NCBI GenBank assembly: GCA_030600975.1
Contig: JAUVUL010000152.1
Location: forward strand, 1-5,744
Direction of reading: 5' to 3'
DNA from: Candidatus Aegiribacteria sp.
GTDB taxonomy: Bacteria > Fermentibacterota > Fermentibacteria > Fermentibacterales > JCC-6
Length of the DNA: 5,744 bases
Shown in pieces: positions 1-5,189 of the stretch. How positions within the stretch are numbered: position 1 is the stretch's first letter; each line of letters opens with the position of its first letter. The notes under the pieces are model-generated. The model did not search any database and was not told the origin of the DNA. It saw only the letters and a list, made by a program, of their open reading frames with translations. Both the position numbers and the translations under genes were made by a program.

Positions 1-90
1 GCAAGGCCGATATTAACAGTTGACTTTTCACTCTGGAAAACACTCATTATTGGGTCAATACCATTTGGCGTAAATACGTTATTTGGTGTC

Positions 91-660
91 TTGTTTTTTA
101 AAATAGATACGGTTATGCTTTCTGTTTTAAAGGGTGATGCCCTTTACTGGGAGCCGCTGGAAGTCTTTTGCCAGAAGCTCCTGAACTGTACCGATGAAAC
201 ATGCCGGAAATTCCGCAACGGTATTCGCAAGTATCAGAAGATAACTCTTCCAGAAAGAGGGGAGCTCTACCCGGGAACCCCAAGAATGCTGTCTGAACTG
301 AAGAGAATGGGTTTCAATCTTGCAGTCTGCTCAAACGCAGGCCTTGTTTACATTGAACTTGTTACCGATTCCCTGGGAATCGCGGATATGTTCTCTCTAC
401 TCGAGGGCAGGGACGGCCAGTCATCAAAAACCCGCAGGATAGAACGCATCATGAGCAGTACCGGCAGTTCCTTTACTGTTATGGTGGGCGACAGGTACCA
501 TGATATTGAGGCCGCTGCAGAAAACTCAATTCCTTCAATAGGATGCCTGTACGGTTACGGCAAGCCAGAGGAAATGCAAAAGGCGGATTACACCGCCTGC
601 AGCCCGTCTGAAATTGTTGATATAGTAAGAAAGCTTCTGGAGAAATATCAAGAGATCTAG
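91..660 (+). CDS. HAD-superfamily hydrolase, 5' end uncertain
   Basis: Haloacid dehalogenase-like phosphatase of the phosphoglycolate phosphatase type; the substrate cannot be told. Numbering from the TTG at 91, the core motifs are visible: YPGTPRMLSELKRMGF leading to motif II at Ser81 (AVCSNA), motif III Lys113, and motif IV VGDRYHDIE (Asp134, Asp138) followed by the usual alternating strand and glycine-rich turn (SIGCLYGYG). Motif I, normally DxDGT at the N-terminus, is poor: the only similar stretch is FFKIDTVML (residues 2-10), where Lys sits near the nucleophile position and the Gly is missing. The interval to motif II (about 75 residues) is short for a family with a full helical cap. 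The frame is open from base 1, so the gene may begin outside the window, but bases 1-90 are AT-richer than the body. No Shine-Dalgarno sequence precedes 91 or the ATG at 115. It could be a divergent or decayed member. The family call is firm; start and activity are not. Confidence 0.75.
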   Translation: MFFKIDTVMLSVLKGDALYWEPLEVFCQKLLNCTDETCRKFRNGIRKYQKITLPERGELYPGTPRMLSELKRMGFNLAVCSNAGLVYIELVTDSLGIADMFSLLEGRDGQSSKTRRIERIMSSTGSSFTVMVGDRYHDIEAAAENSIPSIGCLYGYGKPEEMQKADYTACSPSEIVDIVRKLLEKYQEI

Positions 661-1451
661 GGAGTTACAGCCGTCACCCTGATGTTTCCATTGGATGTTC
701 TGAATGTGATGGGATTACCGCCCGCGCCCAGAGTTGCGTTTCCATCTGAATCATGGATGCTTACGTTACTCAAACCCTCACCCGTTACCGAAACTGAACC
801 GTTGGAAGTATCCATCTCCAGATCGGCATCGAGCCCTGAATCAATCTCAACATTGATTGCCCCGTTGCTGGTTCGCAGTACGATTCCCTCCGTGGGAATA
901 CTCATGATCTCTCCGGTAATGCTTCCATTTGAAGAGGCAGCGTAAATCAGGCTGCTGCCGGATACTGAAATGCTTCCGTTACTTGTTTCGGCACTGACAG
1001 TACCGCTGAAGTTCTCAAAGGAAATGTTACCGTTACTTGTATGAACCGTCGCGGTACCACCTCCACCAGAAACGGCTATACATCCGTTAGATGTGTGTAG
1101 TTCACCAATTTCAGTGCCATGTGGAAGACTGAGTTTCAAGCTTACTCCTACATTGGCATATCTATCAAGCCTGTGCGCTTCAATGCTGGTAATCATCCCG
1201 GATGTGATCTCTACTTCAGCTTTTTCAAGTTCTTCCTCACTCCTGCTGGAAGTTCTGGTTATCTCGAGTATCAGTTCAGTACCTTCGTACCAGCTCACGG
1301 CAATCGAACCGTTGAATGTTGATACTTTAACCGTGCTGTTTTCGGGAATTGAATGTGTTTCAGTAATAACTGTTACATACCGTGCACAGCCAGGTATGAG
1401 TGTAAGAAGCACAGCTGAACACAAACTCCTGAATGAAAAGCGATTCTTCAA
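657..1451 (-). CDS. TSNG-repeat lipoprotein (DUF4097-like beta-helix)
   Basis: Predicted exported lipoprotein of 264 residues. Residues 1-22 form a lipoprotein signal: basic start (MKNRFSFR), hydrophobic core, and LIPGC with Cys22 as the likely lipidated residue. Proline at -2 is unusual but tolerable. The mature part repeats T-S-N-G followed by a short strand, at residues 45 (TFNG), 120, 138, 156, 173 (SSNG), 194, 215, 234 (DSDG) and 252, mostly 17-21 residues apart. This is the pattern of DUF4097/DUF2807-type 'adhesin' domains, which are predicted to stack as a right-handed beta-helix. Their function is poorly known, and none is proposed here beyond an envelope location. The TTG start is chosen because AGGGGG lies 6 nt upstream and the signal peptide begins there. 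The gene lies 33 nt downstream of lexA on the same strand with no terminator between, so the two are probably co-transcribed. It overlaps the convergent HAD gene by 4 nt. Confidence 0.82.
   Translation of the reverse strand: MKNRFSFRSLCSAVLLTLIPGCARYVTVITETHSIPENSTVKVSTFNGSIAVSWYEGTELILEITRTSSRSEEELEKAEVEITSGMITSIEAHRLDRYANVGVSLKLSLPHGTEIGELHTSNGCIAVSGGGGTATVHTSNGNISFENFSGTVSAETSNGSISVSGSSLIYAASSNGSITGEIMSIPTEGIVLRTSNGAINVEIDSGLDADLEMDTSNGSVSVTGEGLSNVSIHDSDGNATLGAGGNPITFRTSNGNIRVTAVTP
687..1094 (-). repeat. TSNG coding repeats in the lipoprotein
   Basis: Eight copies of a TSNG-type turn (residues 120-255) recur at 17-21 codon intervals. The similarity shows at DNA level: the same 10-mer, cgttacttgt, occurs near 976 and again 54 bases later. 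This is an intragenic protein repeat, in frame throughout, and not a CRISPR or mobile repeat. Confidence 0.8.
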
Positions 1452-1457
1452 TTGTAT

Positions 1458-1463
1458 CCCCCT
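1458..1463 (-). promoter_or_regulatory. Ribosome binding site deciding the TTG start
   Basis: On the minus strand AGGGGG ends 6 nt before a TTG codon at 1451. No ATG or GTG lies nearby in frame with the lipoprotein signal peptide, so this site supports TTG initiation. Confidence 0.65.
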
Positions 1464-1484
1464 AACGCAAGTCTGATAATACGA

Positions 1485-2093
1485 TTAGAGTGTCCTGAAT
1501 ACCGCCGTAACCTTGCCCACTATCCGTATATCTTCATCTTCATCAGAATATACTATGGGTGTGTAATCCGGGTTTTCAGAATGCAGCTCTACCCTGGTGT
1601 TAAATCTGAAGAACCGCTTTACGGTTGCTTCATCTCCGATTCTGACAACTGCTATTTCCCCCTGCTCTACGAACGGCTGGGGACGAACCAGTACAAGATC
1701 TCCGTCCAGAATTGCGGCGTTGATCATACTGTCGCCGTTTACCCTGAGGAAGAACATCCCCTCGGTTCTTGCCATATCGGCTGATACGGGCAGGTAATCC
1801 TCGATATTCTCTTCAGCCAGTAGCGGCAGGCCTGCAGCAACGGTTCCGATAAGGGGGACTTTCCTGGTGGCTTTATCGCCGTCTCTAATGACTTTCAGCG
1901 CCCTTGCTGTACCCTCTGTCCTGCTTAGGTAACCCTTTTCCACCAGTCTGTCTATGTGGTCTTTCACCCCTTTTGTACTTTTCAGTCCGAAGTGTTTCTG
2001 TATATCTCTTATGCTTGGTGCATACGAGTGTTCATCTATGAAATCGCAGATGTATTCAAGAACCTGTTTCTGACGATCCGTGATTTTCCTCAC
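1485..2093 (-). CDS. lexA: LexA repressor (SOS regulator, S24 self-cleaving protease)
   Basis: Transcriptional repressor of the SOS response, inactivated by RecA-stimulated self-cleavage. The 202-residue length is typical. Residues 1-70 form the winged helix-turn-helix (ITDRQKQVLEYICDFI, then APSIRDIQKHFGLKST for the HTH). Residues about 78-200 are the S24 protease domain. All landmarks are present: scissile Ala87-Gly88 in TVAAGLP, catalytic Ser122 in NGDSM, and Lys159 in EATVKRF, matching Ala84-Gly85/Ser119/Lys156 of the E. coli protein. It is therefore expected to be cleavable. The recognition helix (STKGVKDHI) differs from the E. coli sequence, so its operator probably differs too. The GTG start is preceded by AGGAGG with a 9-nt spacer. 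The promoter just upstream overlaps a palindrome that probably mediates autoregulation. The TSNG lipoprotein follows in the same direction. UmuD-like proteins are excluded by the intact DNA-binding domain. Confidence 0.96.
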   Translation of the reverse strand: MRKITDRQKQVLEYICDFIDEHSYAPSIRDIQKHFGLKSTKGVKDHIDRLVEKGYLSRTEGTARALKVIRDGDKATRKVPLIGTVAAGLPLLAEENIEDYLPVSADMARTEGMFFLRVNGDSMINAAILDGDLVLVRPQPFVEQGEIAVVRIGDEATVKRFFRFNTRVELHSENPDYTPIVYSDEDEDIRIVGKVTAVFRTL

Positions 2094-2102
2094 CGGCTAT
2101 CA

Positions 2103-2108
2103 CCTCCT
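2103..2108 (-). promoter_or_regulatory. lexA ribosome binding site (supports GTG start)
   Basis: AGGAGG on the minus strand ends 9 nt before the GTG at 2093. The predicted protein then starts MRKITDRQKQ, as expected for LexA. Confidence 0.8.
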
Positions 2109-2111
2109 ACC

Positions 2112-2141
2112 TATACATATGTTTACTTATGAAAATGTCAA
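2112..2141 (-). promoter_or_regulatory. lexA promoter with candidate LexA operator
   Basis: Read on the minus strand, a perfect -35 box TTGACA (2136-2141) is followed by TATGTA (16-nt spacer) or ATGTAT (17-nt spacer) as a weak -10 region. That region lies inside the imperfect palindrome TATACATATGTTTA (2112-2125), whose core ACATATGT is perfect and where only one base pair of seven fails to match. The ATAC-ATAT-GTTT arrangement recalls the Gram-positive SOS box GAAC-N4-GTTC. A repressor bound here would cover the -10 region, the usual geometry for LexA autoregulation. Promoter placement is reasonable; the operator assignment is inference. Confidence 0.55.
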
Positions 2142-2152
2142 GATGTTTATGA

Positions 2153-2181
2153 TTGACCATCCAACCGGATGATTACATATT
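2153..2181 (+). promoter_or_regulatory. Candidate promoter of the Cys-rich small protein
   Basis: TTGACC (2153-2158) lies 17 nt before CATATT (2176-2181), giving a 5/6 match at -35 and 4/6 at -10, upstream of the 51-residue gene. Its -35 box is 11 bp from the divergent lexA -35 box, so the two promoters stand back to back. Confidence 0.4.
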
Positions 2182-2222
2182 CAATTTGTCGGAAATTATT
2201 AAACAATATAAGGGAGGTTATA

Positions 2223-2378
2223 ATGGAACCTGTTAAAAAGGGTGATGTGCTTGTGTGTTCTGAATGCGGCGTTGAACTGGAAGTAACGAAAAATTGCGAC
2301 TGTTCAAACTGCGAAATAGTTTGCTGTGGCAGTGTAATGGAAGTAAAGGTAAAATCTTCTGGTGGTTCCTGCTGCTAA
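2223..2378 (+). CDS. Small Cys-rich desulforedoxin-like metal protein
   Basis: A 51-residue cytosolic protein with nine cysteines. It opens with KKGDVLVCSECG and ends in VCCGSVMEV plus a SGGSCC tail. The order GDV-x-x-CxxCG ... VCCG-x-xM matches desulforedoxin and the N-terminal domain of desulfoferrodoxin, where the CxxC and CC pairs (here Cys12, Cys15, Cys34, Cys35) bind one rubredoxin-type iron. Between them is an extra CDCSNC cluster (Cys25, Cys27, Cys30), and Cys50-Cys51 form the C-terminus, so it may bind zinc or more than one metal. The ATG at 2223 is chosen because AGGGAGG sits 5 nt upstream; an in-frame extension back to 2169 lacks such a site and adds non-conserved residues. It is divergent from lexA. 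Likely roles are electron transfer or metal handling, but none is shown. Confidence 0.8.
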   Translation: MEPVKKGDVLVCSECGVELEVTKNCDCSNCEIVCCGSVMEVKVKSSGGSCC

Positions 2379-2519
2379 GCTAGCTCACTTAGATCTCATC
2401 TGTCTTATATTACAGGGTACAATACACGACTGTAATCGGATTGAGTGAACCGGGAATGCGGACATTCAGTATTCCTGTTTTATCTGTAATCCTTTTCTGA
2501 GGGCAGACCTTGTTAGGAA
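2379..2519. other. Intergenic region before the acyltransferase
   Basis: 141 bases without a convincing gene. They contain a weak terminator-like hairpin (listed separately), a good isolated -10-like hexamer TACAAT at 2418-2423 with no matching -35 box, and two copies of ctgtaatc about 57 bases apart. The acyltransferase promoter presumably lies here, but I cannot place it with confidence. Confidence 0.4.
2451..2481 (+). terminator. Weak candidate terminator after the Cys-rich gene
   Basis: A 7-bp stem (CGGGAAT with ATTCCTG, one G-U pair) closes a 13-nt loop and is followed by TTTT. An alternative 5-bp hairpin, GAATG-CGGA-CATTC, uses part of the same bases. The stem is weak and the site lies 72 nt after the stop codon, so the call is tentative. 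Confidence 0.3.
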
Positions 2520-3509
2520 ATGAAACTCTCCATGGGATCTCTATTCATCTCAGTGTACTACAGGACTGTTGCTGCCGCTTCCGCACTGATGCGCGGCAGG
2601 CGGGGCTCGGTAATTCTGGTCGGAATCCTTGGCATGCTCCGATCCATCTCAAGCTCTCTTGGCAACTCCCCCACAAATGTGCTGATAGATGCCCATCTGC
2701 AACGTATCTTTCCATCCCGCTCCGACATCTGGCGGAAGAGGATAATCAGGGACTACTGGAAACGACATCAGTCGACGATGGTAGCTTTATTCAACACCGG
2801 CAGAATGAAACCGGGAGATCTTGAGGAATATATGGAGTGGAAGGGCAGAAATCTCCTGGACGAAGCCCTTGCCAGTGATAAAGGCGTCATGCTTCTGGTT
2901 CCCCATTTCGGTGACGAGAAGACACTGCACATACTCCTTGCCATGGCGGGTTATCCGATGAGTTTGATCTCCAGCCGTTATTCCGATGACCCTCCGTTCG
3001 TCCGACAGGCAAAGCTCAGGGTGGGCCAGCGGTGGCACCATGTGGGTTTTCCCGATGAGAATCCCGGATGGATGTTCGATACTCTGAACAGAGGCGAGAT
3101 CCTCCATATCGCTCCTACCGGGTACGGTGGTCCGAGAGGTACCTGGGTAATCAACTTTGGCGTGCCTGTTCTCGCCTCCTCCACCCCCTACCGGCTGCAC
3201 CGCCGGACCGGATGCAGGATGCTGCTCGCGTGCAACAGGATACTTCCTGGTATGAGATACAGAATAGAGCTGGAGCCGTTCGAACCTGAGCCGGACGGGA
3301 CGGATTTCACCCAGAGGCTTTATAACCTCTTCGAGAAGAAAGCCTTCGAGTTGCGGGGACAGTACGACTGGATGCTCCTGCTTATTCGCCACCGCGAATC
3401 CAACACTATTTCAAGACTGGGATACATTCCCCGGGACGAGAGGGAACTGGAGGGGTTGGCACTACCGGAGGACAGTGATCCTTCAACCATTTCCGATCCG
3501 GCAGAATGA
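2520..3509 (+). CDS. LpxL/HtrB-family lipid A acyltransferase-like protein
   Basis: Member of the lysophospholipid acyltransferase superfamily, LpxL/LpxM branch, which adds secondary acyl chains to lipid A precursors at the cytoplasmic face of the inner membrane. Its 329 residues are close to the family's usual length. Features in order: a hydrophobic N-terminus (7-40), the early helix region (IFPSRSDIWRKRIIRDYWKR), the active-site block GVMLLVPHFGDEKTLHILL (His129), an RGEILHIAP segment, then WVINFGVPVLASSTPYRLHRRTGC, and a C-terminal QYDWMLLLIRHRE like the conserved aromatic-basic end of LpxL. Against HFGNWE (HX4E), this protein reads HFGDEK: the acid sits at +3 or +4 and Lys at +5. A stop at 2514 limits the start to ATG 2520 or 2532. 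AGGA (2515-2518) is too close to the first and about 13 nt from the second, so the start is uncertain by four codons. The gene ends before a strong terminator. The exact lipid substrate is unknown. Confidence 0.83.
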   Translation: MKLSMGSLFISVYYRTVAAASALMRGRRGSVILVGILGMLRSISSSLGNSPTNVLIDAHLQRIFPSRSDIWRKRIIRDYWKRHQSTMVALFNTGRMKPGDLEEYMEWKGRNLLDEALASDKGVMLLVPHFGDEKTLHILLAMAGYPMSLISSRYSDDPPFVRQAKLRVGQRWHHVGFPDENPGWMFDTLNRGEILHIAPTGYGGPRGTWVINFGVPVLASSTPYRLHRRTGCRMLLACNRILPGMRYRIELEPFEPEPDGTDFTQRLYNLFEKKAFELRGQYDWMLLLIRHRESNTISRLGYIPRDERELEGLALPEDSDPSTISDPAE

Positions 3510-3534
3510 TCAAAACATGATCTCACGTAATTCA

Positions 3535-3563
3535 AAACCGCCCGATGGAAAATCGGGCGGTTT
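3535..3563. terminator. Bidirectional Rho-independent terminator
   Basis: A perfect 12-bp inverted repeat (AAACCGCCCGAT / ATCGGGCGGTTT) with a GGAAA loop. The plus strand reads TTTATT after the GC stem and the minus strand reads TTTTGAATT. It lies 25 nt past the acyltransferase stop and 24 nt past the stop of the convergent beta-flower gene, so it can serve both. Confidence 0.93.
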
Positions 3564-3587
3564 ATTAATGAAGCCAGGTTGTTTTTT

Positions 3588-4025
3588 CTAATCCTCCAGA
3601 AGGTCACTGAAAAAAACCAGGAATATCGCAATCCGTTCAGTCATATCAGCATGGGTTCCATCAGCGTATAGAATGACCTGAAAATGGTTATTCTCAACCG
3701 TTCCGTCGCTCTGAATCTCGGCGACTTTCATGAAACTCATATCGGTGAGTCTTCCATTTCCGTTCAGGGTGAAAAGCTCGTTAAAGGAATCGTCCTCAAT
3801 TCTGCCATTTTCATCTATATAGCCAAGAGTATGAAATGAATCGTCTTCAATTCTTCCATCTTCCTTTATATATCCGAGAATCTCAAAGGAAGCGTTTTCT
3901 ATTCTGCCGGTATCTCTTATGTAAGCAAGCGTGGAAAAATTGCTGCTTTCAAGTCTTATATCACCGGCAGTGGTAGGAACTGCCAATATGAGCATGATTA
4001 CGACCGTTGCAAGTAGGTTCCTCAT
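3588..4025 (-). CDS. Secreted 17-residue-repeat protein, 5-fold beta-flower-like
   Basis: 145-residue exported protein. Residues 1-20 form a signal peptide (MRNLLATVVIMLILAVPTTA, cleavage near Ala20 or Gly21). Residues 24-123 are six tandem units; the first five are exactly 17 residues, for example RIEDDSFHTLGYIDENG, with glycines at 40, 57, 74, 91 and 108, and the last has 15. The consensus is R-I-E-x-x-S-F-x-x-L-G-Y-I-x-x-x-G. This resembles proteins annotated as '5-fold beta-flower', which have repeats like IGYIKDDGTV and a hydrophobic aromatic C-terminus; here the tail is IAIFLVFFSDLLED. That match is from memory of the family. The function is unknown. The ATG at 4025 is preceded by AAAGGAGG with a 5-nt spacer; the longer in-frame reading to 4079 would translate this site itself and bury the signal peptide. 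It is convergent with the acyltransferase and divergent from the HhH-MBL gene. Confidence 0.8.
   Translation of the reverse strand: MRNLLATVVIMLILAVPTTAGDIRLESSNFSTLAYIRDTGRIENASFEILGYIKEDGRIEDDSFHTLGYIDENGRIEDDSFNELFTLNGNGRLTDMSFMKVAEIQSDGTVENNHFQVILYADGTHADMTERIAIFLVFFSDLLED
3657..3956 (-). repeat. Tandem 51-bp coding repeats of the beta-flower protein
   Basis: Five units of 51 bases plus a shorter sixth, coding residues 24-123. The middle units keep clear nucleotide similarity (atcgtcttcaattcttccat against atcgtcctcaattctgccat), which suggests growth by in-frame duplication. The outer units are more diverged. Confidence 0.75.
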
Positions 4026-4041
4026 TCGAACCTCCTTTCTT

Positions 4042-4079
4042 ATTATAGATATGCTTAACCTGAAAGCGAGGATTGTCAA
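4042..4079 (-). promoter_or_regulatory. Candidate promoter elements of the beta-flower gene
   Basis: On the minus strand a perfect TTGACA (4074-4079) and a perfect TATAAT (4042-4047) occur in the 57-base gap between divergent genes. They are 26 nt apart, too far to act as one sigma-70 promoter. TATAAT is also only 16 nt from the start codon and abuts the Shine-Dalgarno sequence. One may be real with a weak partner, or an activator may be involved. Confidence 0.25.
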
Positions 4080-4082
4080 GTA

Positions 4083-5189
4083 ATGAACTGGATTTTGGCT
4101 ATATTACTATCTTTTTCATTATTATCAAACGACTTTGTCAATATCAACACCGCGGACGAAGAGGCACTTCAGGTGCTTCCGGGCATCGGTCCGGTCAAGG
4201 CTTCGAATATCGTTGAGTACAGAACGCAGTTCGGTCCTTTCATGGAACTATCCGAGCTTGAGTACGTAAGCGGTATCGGTCCGGGAACGATCACTATGCT
4301 TGAAGATCTGGTTTTCATAGACATCAGCCTTGCCCCTGCCGCAGATACTCTTCACTGGATAGAAAAAGTGGACTCTCTCTCCCCCGCTCTGATCGTCTCC
4401 TATCTGGATGTCGGGCAGGGGGATGCGATTCTGGTGGAGGCTGTAGACGGGAGAACTCTACTGTTTGACGGAGGGCCTGATGCAGGCGGTCCACTTGAAC
4501 CACCCGTTGTGTGCAGGCTCCGCGAGCTGAGCGTTGACACCATCGACATTCTCGCATTCTCGCACCCCCACGCAGATCACGTCGGAGGTCTTGCTTCGGT
4601 AATGAGAAATTTCACAGTTCTTGAGGTTCTGGACCCGGGAATGCCCTTTTCTTCCTGGTTATACGAGGACTTTCTCAACTCGGTCATGGATGAGGGCTGC
4701 GACTACAGGTTTCTTGAAGCAGGAATGACATTTCAGCTGTCACCGGCCGTTACCGTTTGCGTGGTATCCGTCGGCTTGGAGGAAGCCGATCTCAACATCA
4801 ACGAGAATTCTGCCCTTCTTAGAATTACTTGCGGAAACTTCTCTACTCTTCTCACCGGTGACATGGAAGAGAAATCGGAACGAACCCGTACTCCCGACGC
4901 TCTACCTGTTACGGTATTGAAAGTGCCCCACCATGGAAGTCTTACTTCCGTCTTTCCACCGTACCTGAGAAGGTTGAGCCCTCAGATAGCGGTATTCTCA
5001 GCAGGCAGAAACAATAGTTTCGGTCATCCGCATCCGCGAGTTATTGAGATCTACAGAGAACTGGGTTCTGAAATCTTGCGAACTGACACTCAGGGAACTA
5101 TTGTTGTGCAAACTGACGGAGAGGTTTTCAGCATTTCAACTCTAATGGTCGGGATTCAATTCGGGGATAACATTGAAGATAAGAACTAA
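4083..5189 (+). CDS. ComEA-type HhH fused to ComEC-type metallo-beta-lactamase
   Basis: 368-residue probable exported DNA-binding hydrolase. Residues 1-15 are a short hydrophobic segment (WILAILLSFSLL) with no basic residue, a weak signal peptide or anchor. Residues 19-77 are a ComEA-like tandem helix-hairpin-helix (VNINTADEEALQVLPGIGP, then VSGIGPGTITML), which binds double-stranded DNA in competence proteins. Residues 104-350 match the C-terminal metallo-beta-lactamase domain of ComEC/Rec2: VSYLDVGQGDAIL, LLFDGG, metal-binding SHPHADHVGG (His161, His163, Asp165, His166), LLTGD (Asp260) and KVPHHGS (His283, His284). The metal ligands look intact. The ComEC membrane channel is absent. Likely role: extracytoplasmic binding and cleavage of DNA, for uptake or nutrition; this is inference, since other MBL folds have other substrates. 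ATG 4083 is the only usable start (stop at 4056, GAGG 11 nt upstream). The gene overlaps the next one by 17 nt. Confidence 0.87.
   Translation: MNWILAILLSFSLLSNDFVNINTADEEALQVLPGIGPVKASNIVEYRTQFGPFMELSELEYVSGIGPGTITMLEDLVFIDISLAPAADTLHWIEKVDSLSPALIVSYLDVGQGDAILVEAVDGRTLLFDGGPDAGGPLEPPVVCRLRELSVDTIDILAFSHPHADHVGGLASVMRNFTVLEVLDPGMPFSSWLYEDFLNSVMDEGCDYRFLEAGMTFQLSPAVTVCVVSVGLEEADLNINENSALLRITCGNFSTLLTGDMEEKSERTRTPDALPVTVLKVPHHGSLTSVFPPYLRRLSPQIAVFSAGRNNSFGHPHPRVIEIYRELGSEILRTDTQGTIVVQTDGEVFSISTLMVGIQFGDNIEDKN
5163..5166 (+). promoter_or_regulatory. Ribosome binding site deciding the permease TTG start
   Basis: GGGG lies 6 nt before the TTG at 5173, inside the end of the upstream gene. The next in-frame ATG (5338) would remove the first membrane helix, so the TTG is preferred. 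Confidence 0.55.

Noticed and set aside
687..1094. Regularly spaced repeats considered as a CRISPR array
   Set aside because: The units are in-frame TSNG codons of variable spacing and sequence, not identical direct repeats with unique spacers.
682..1476. Several plus-strand open frames antisense to the lipoprotein
   Set aside because: They arise from the repetitive Ser/Thr/Asn codons of the real gene; no signal or domain is visible.
1452..1784. Plus-strand open frame antisense to lexA
   Set aside because: lexA on the other strand has every catalytic landmark; the antisense frame has none and no ribosome binding site.
2169..2222. Longer N-terminus for the Cys-rich protein
   Set aside because: The extension would translate the promoter -10 and Shine-Dalgarno region; AGGGAGG 5 nt before the ATG at 2223 clearly marks the start.
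2376..2384. TAAGCTAGC after a stop codon, also found at 5187-5195
   Set aside because: A shared 9-mer is expected by chance in a window this size, and the second copy lies inside the permease coding sequence.
2787..3392. 201-codon open frame on the minus strand inside the acyltransferase
   Set aside because: It lies wholly antisense to a gene with clear family motifs, has low-complexity Gly/Pro/Arg content and shows no recognisable domain.
3320..3631. Minus-strand open frame spanning the acyltransferase end and the terminator
   Set aside because: It reads through a strong bidirectional terminator and two gene ends, with no ribosome binding site or motif.
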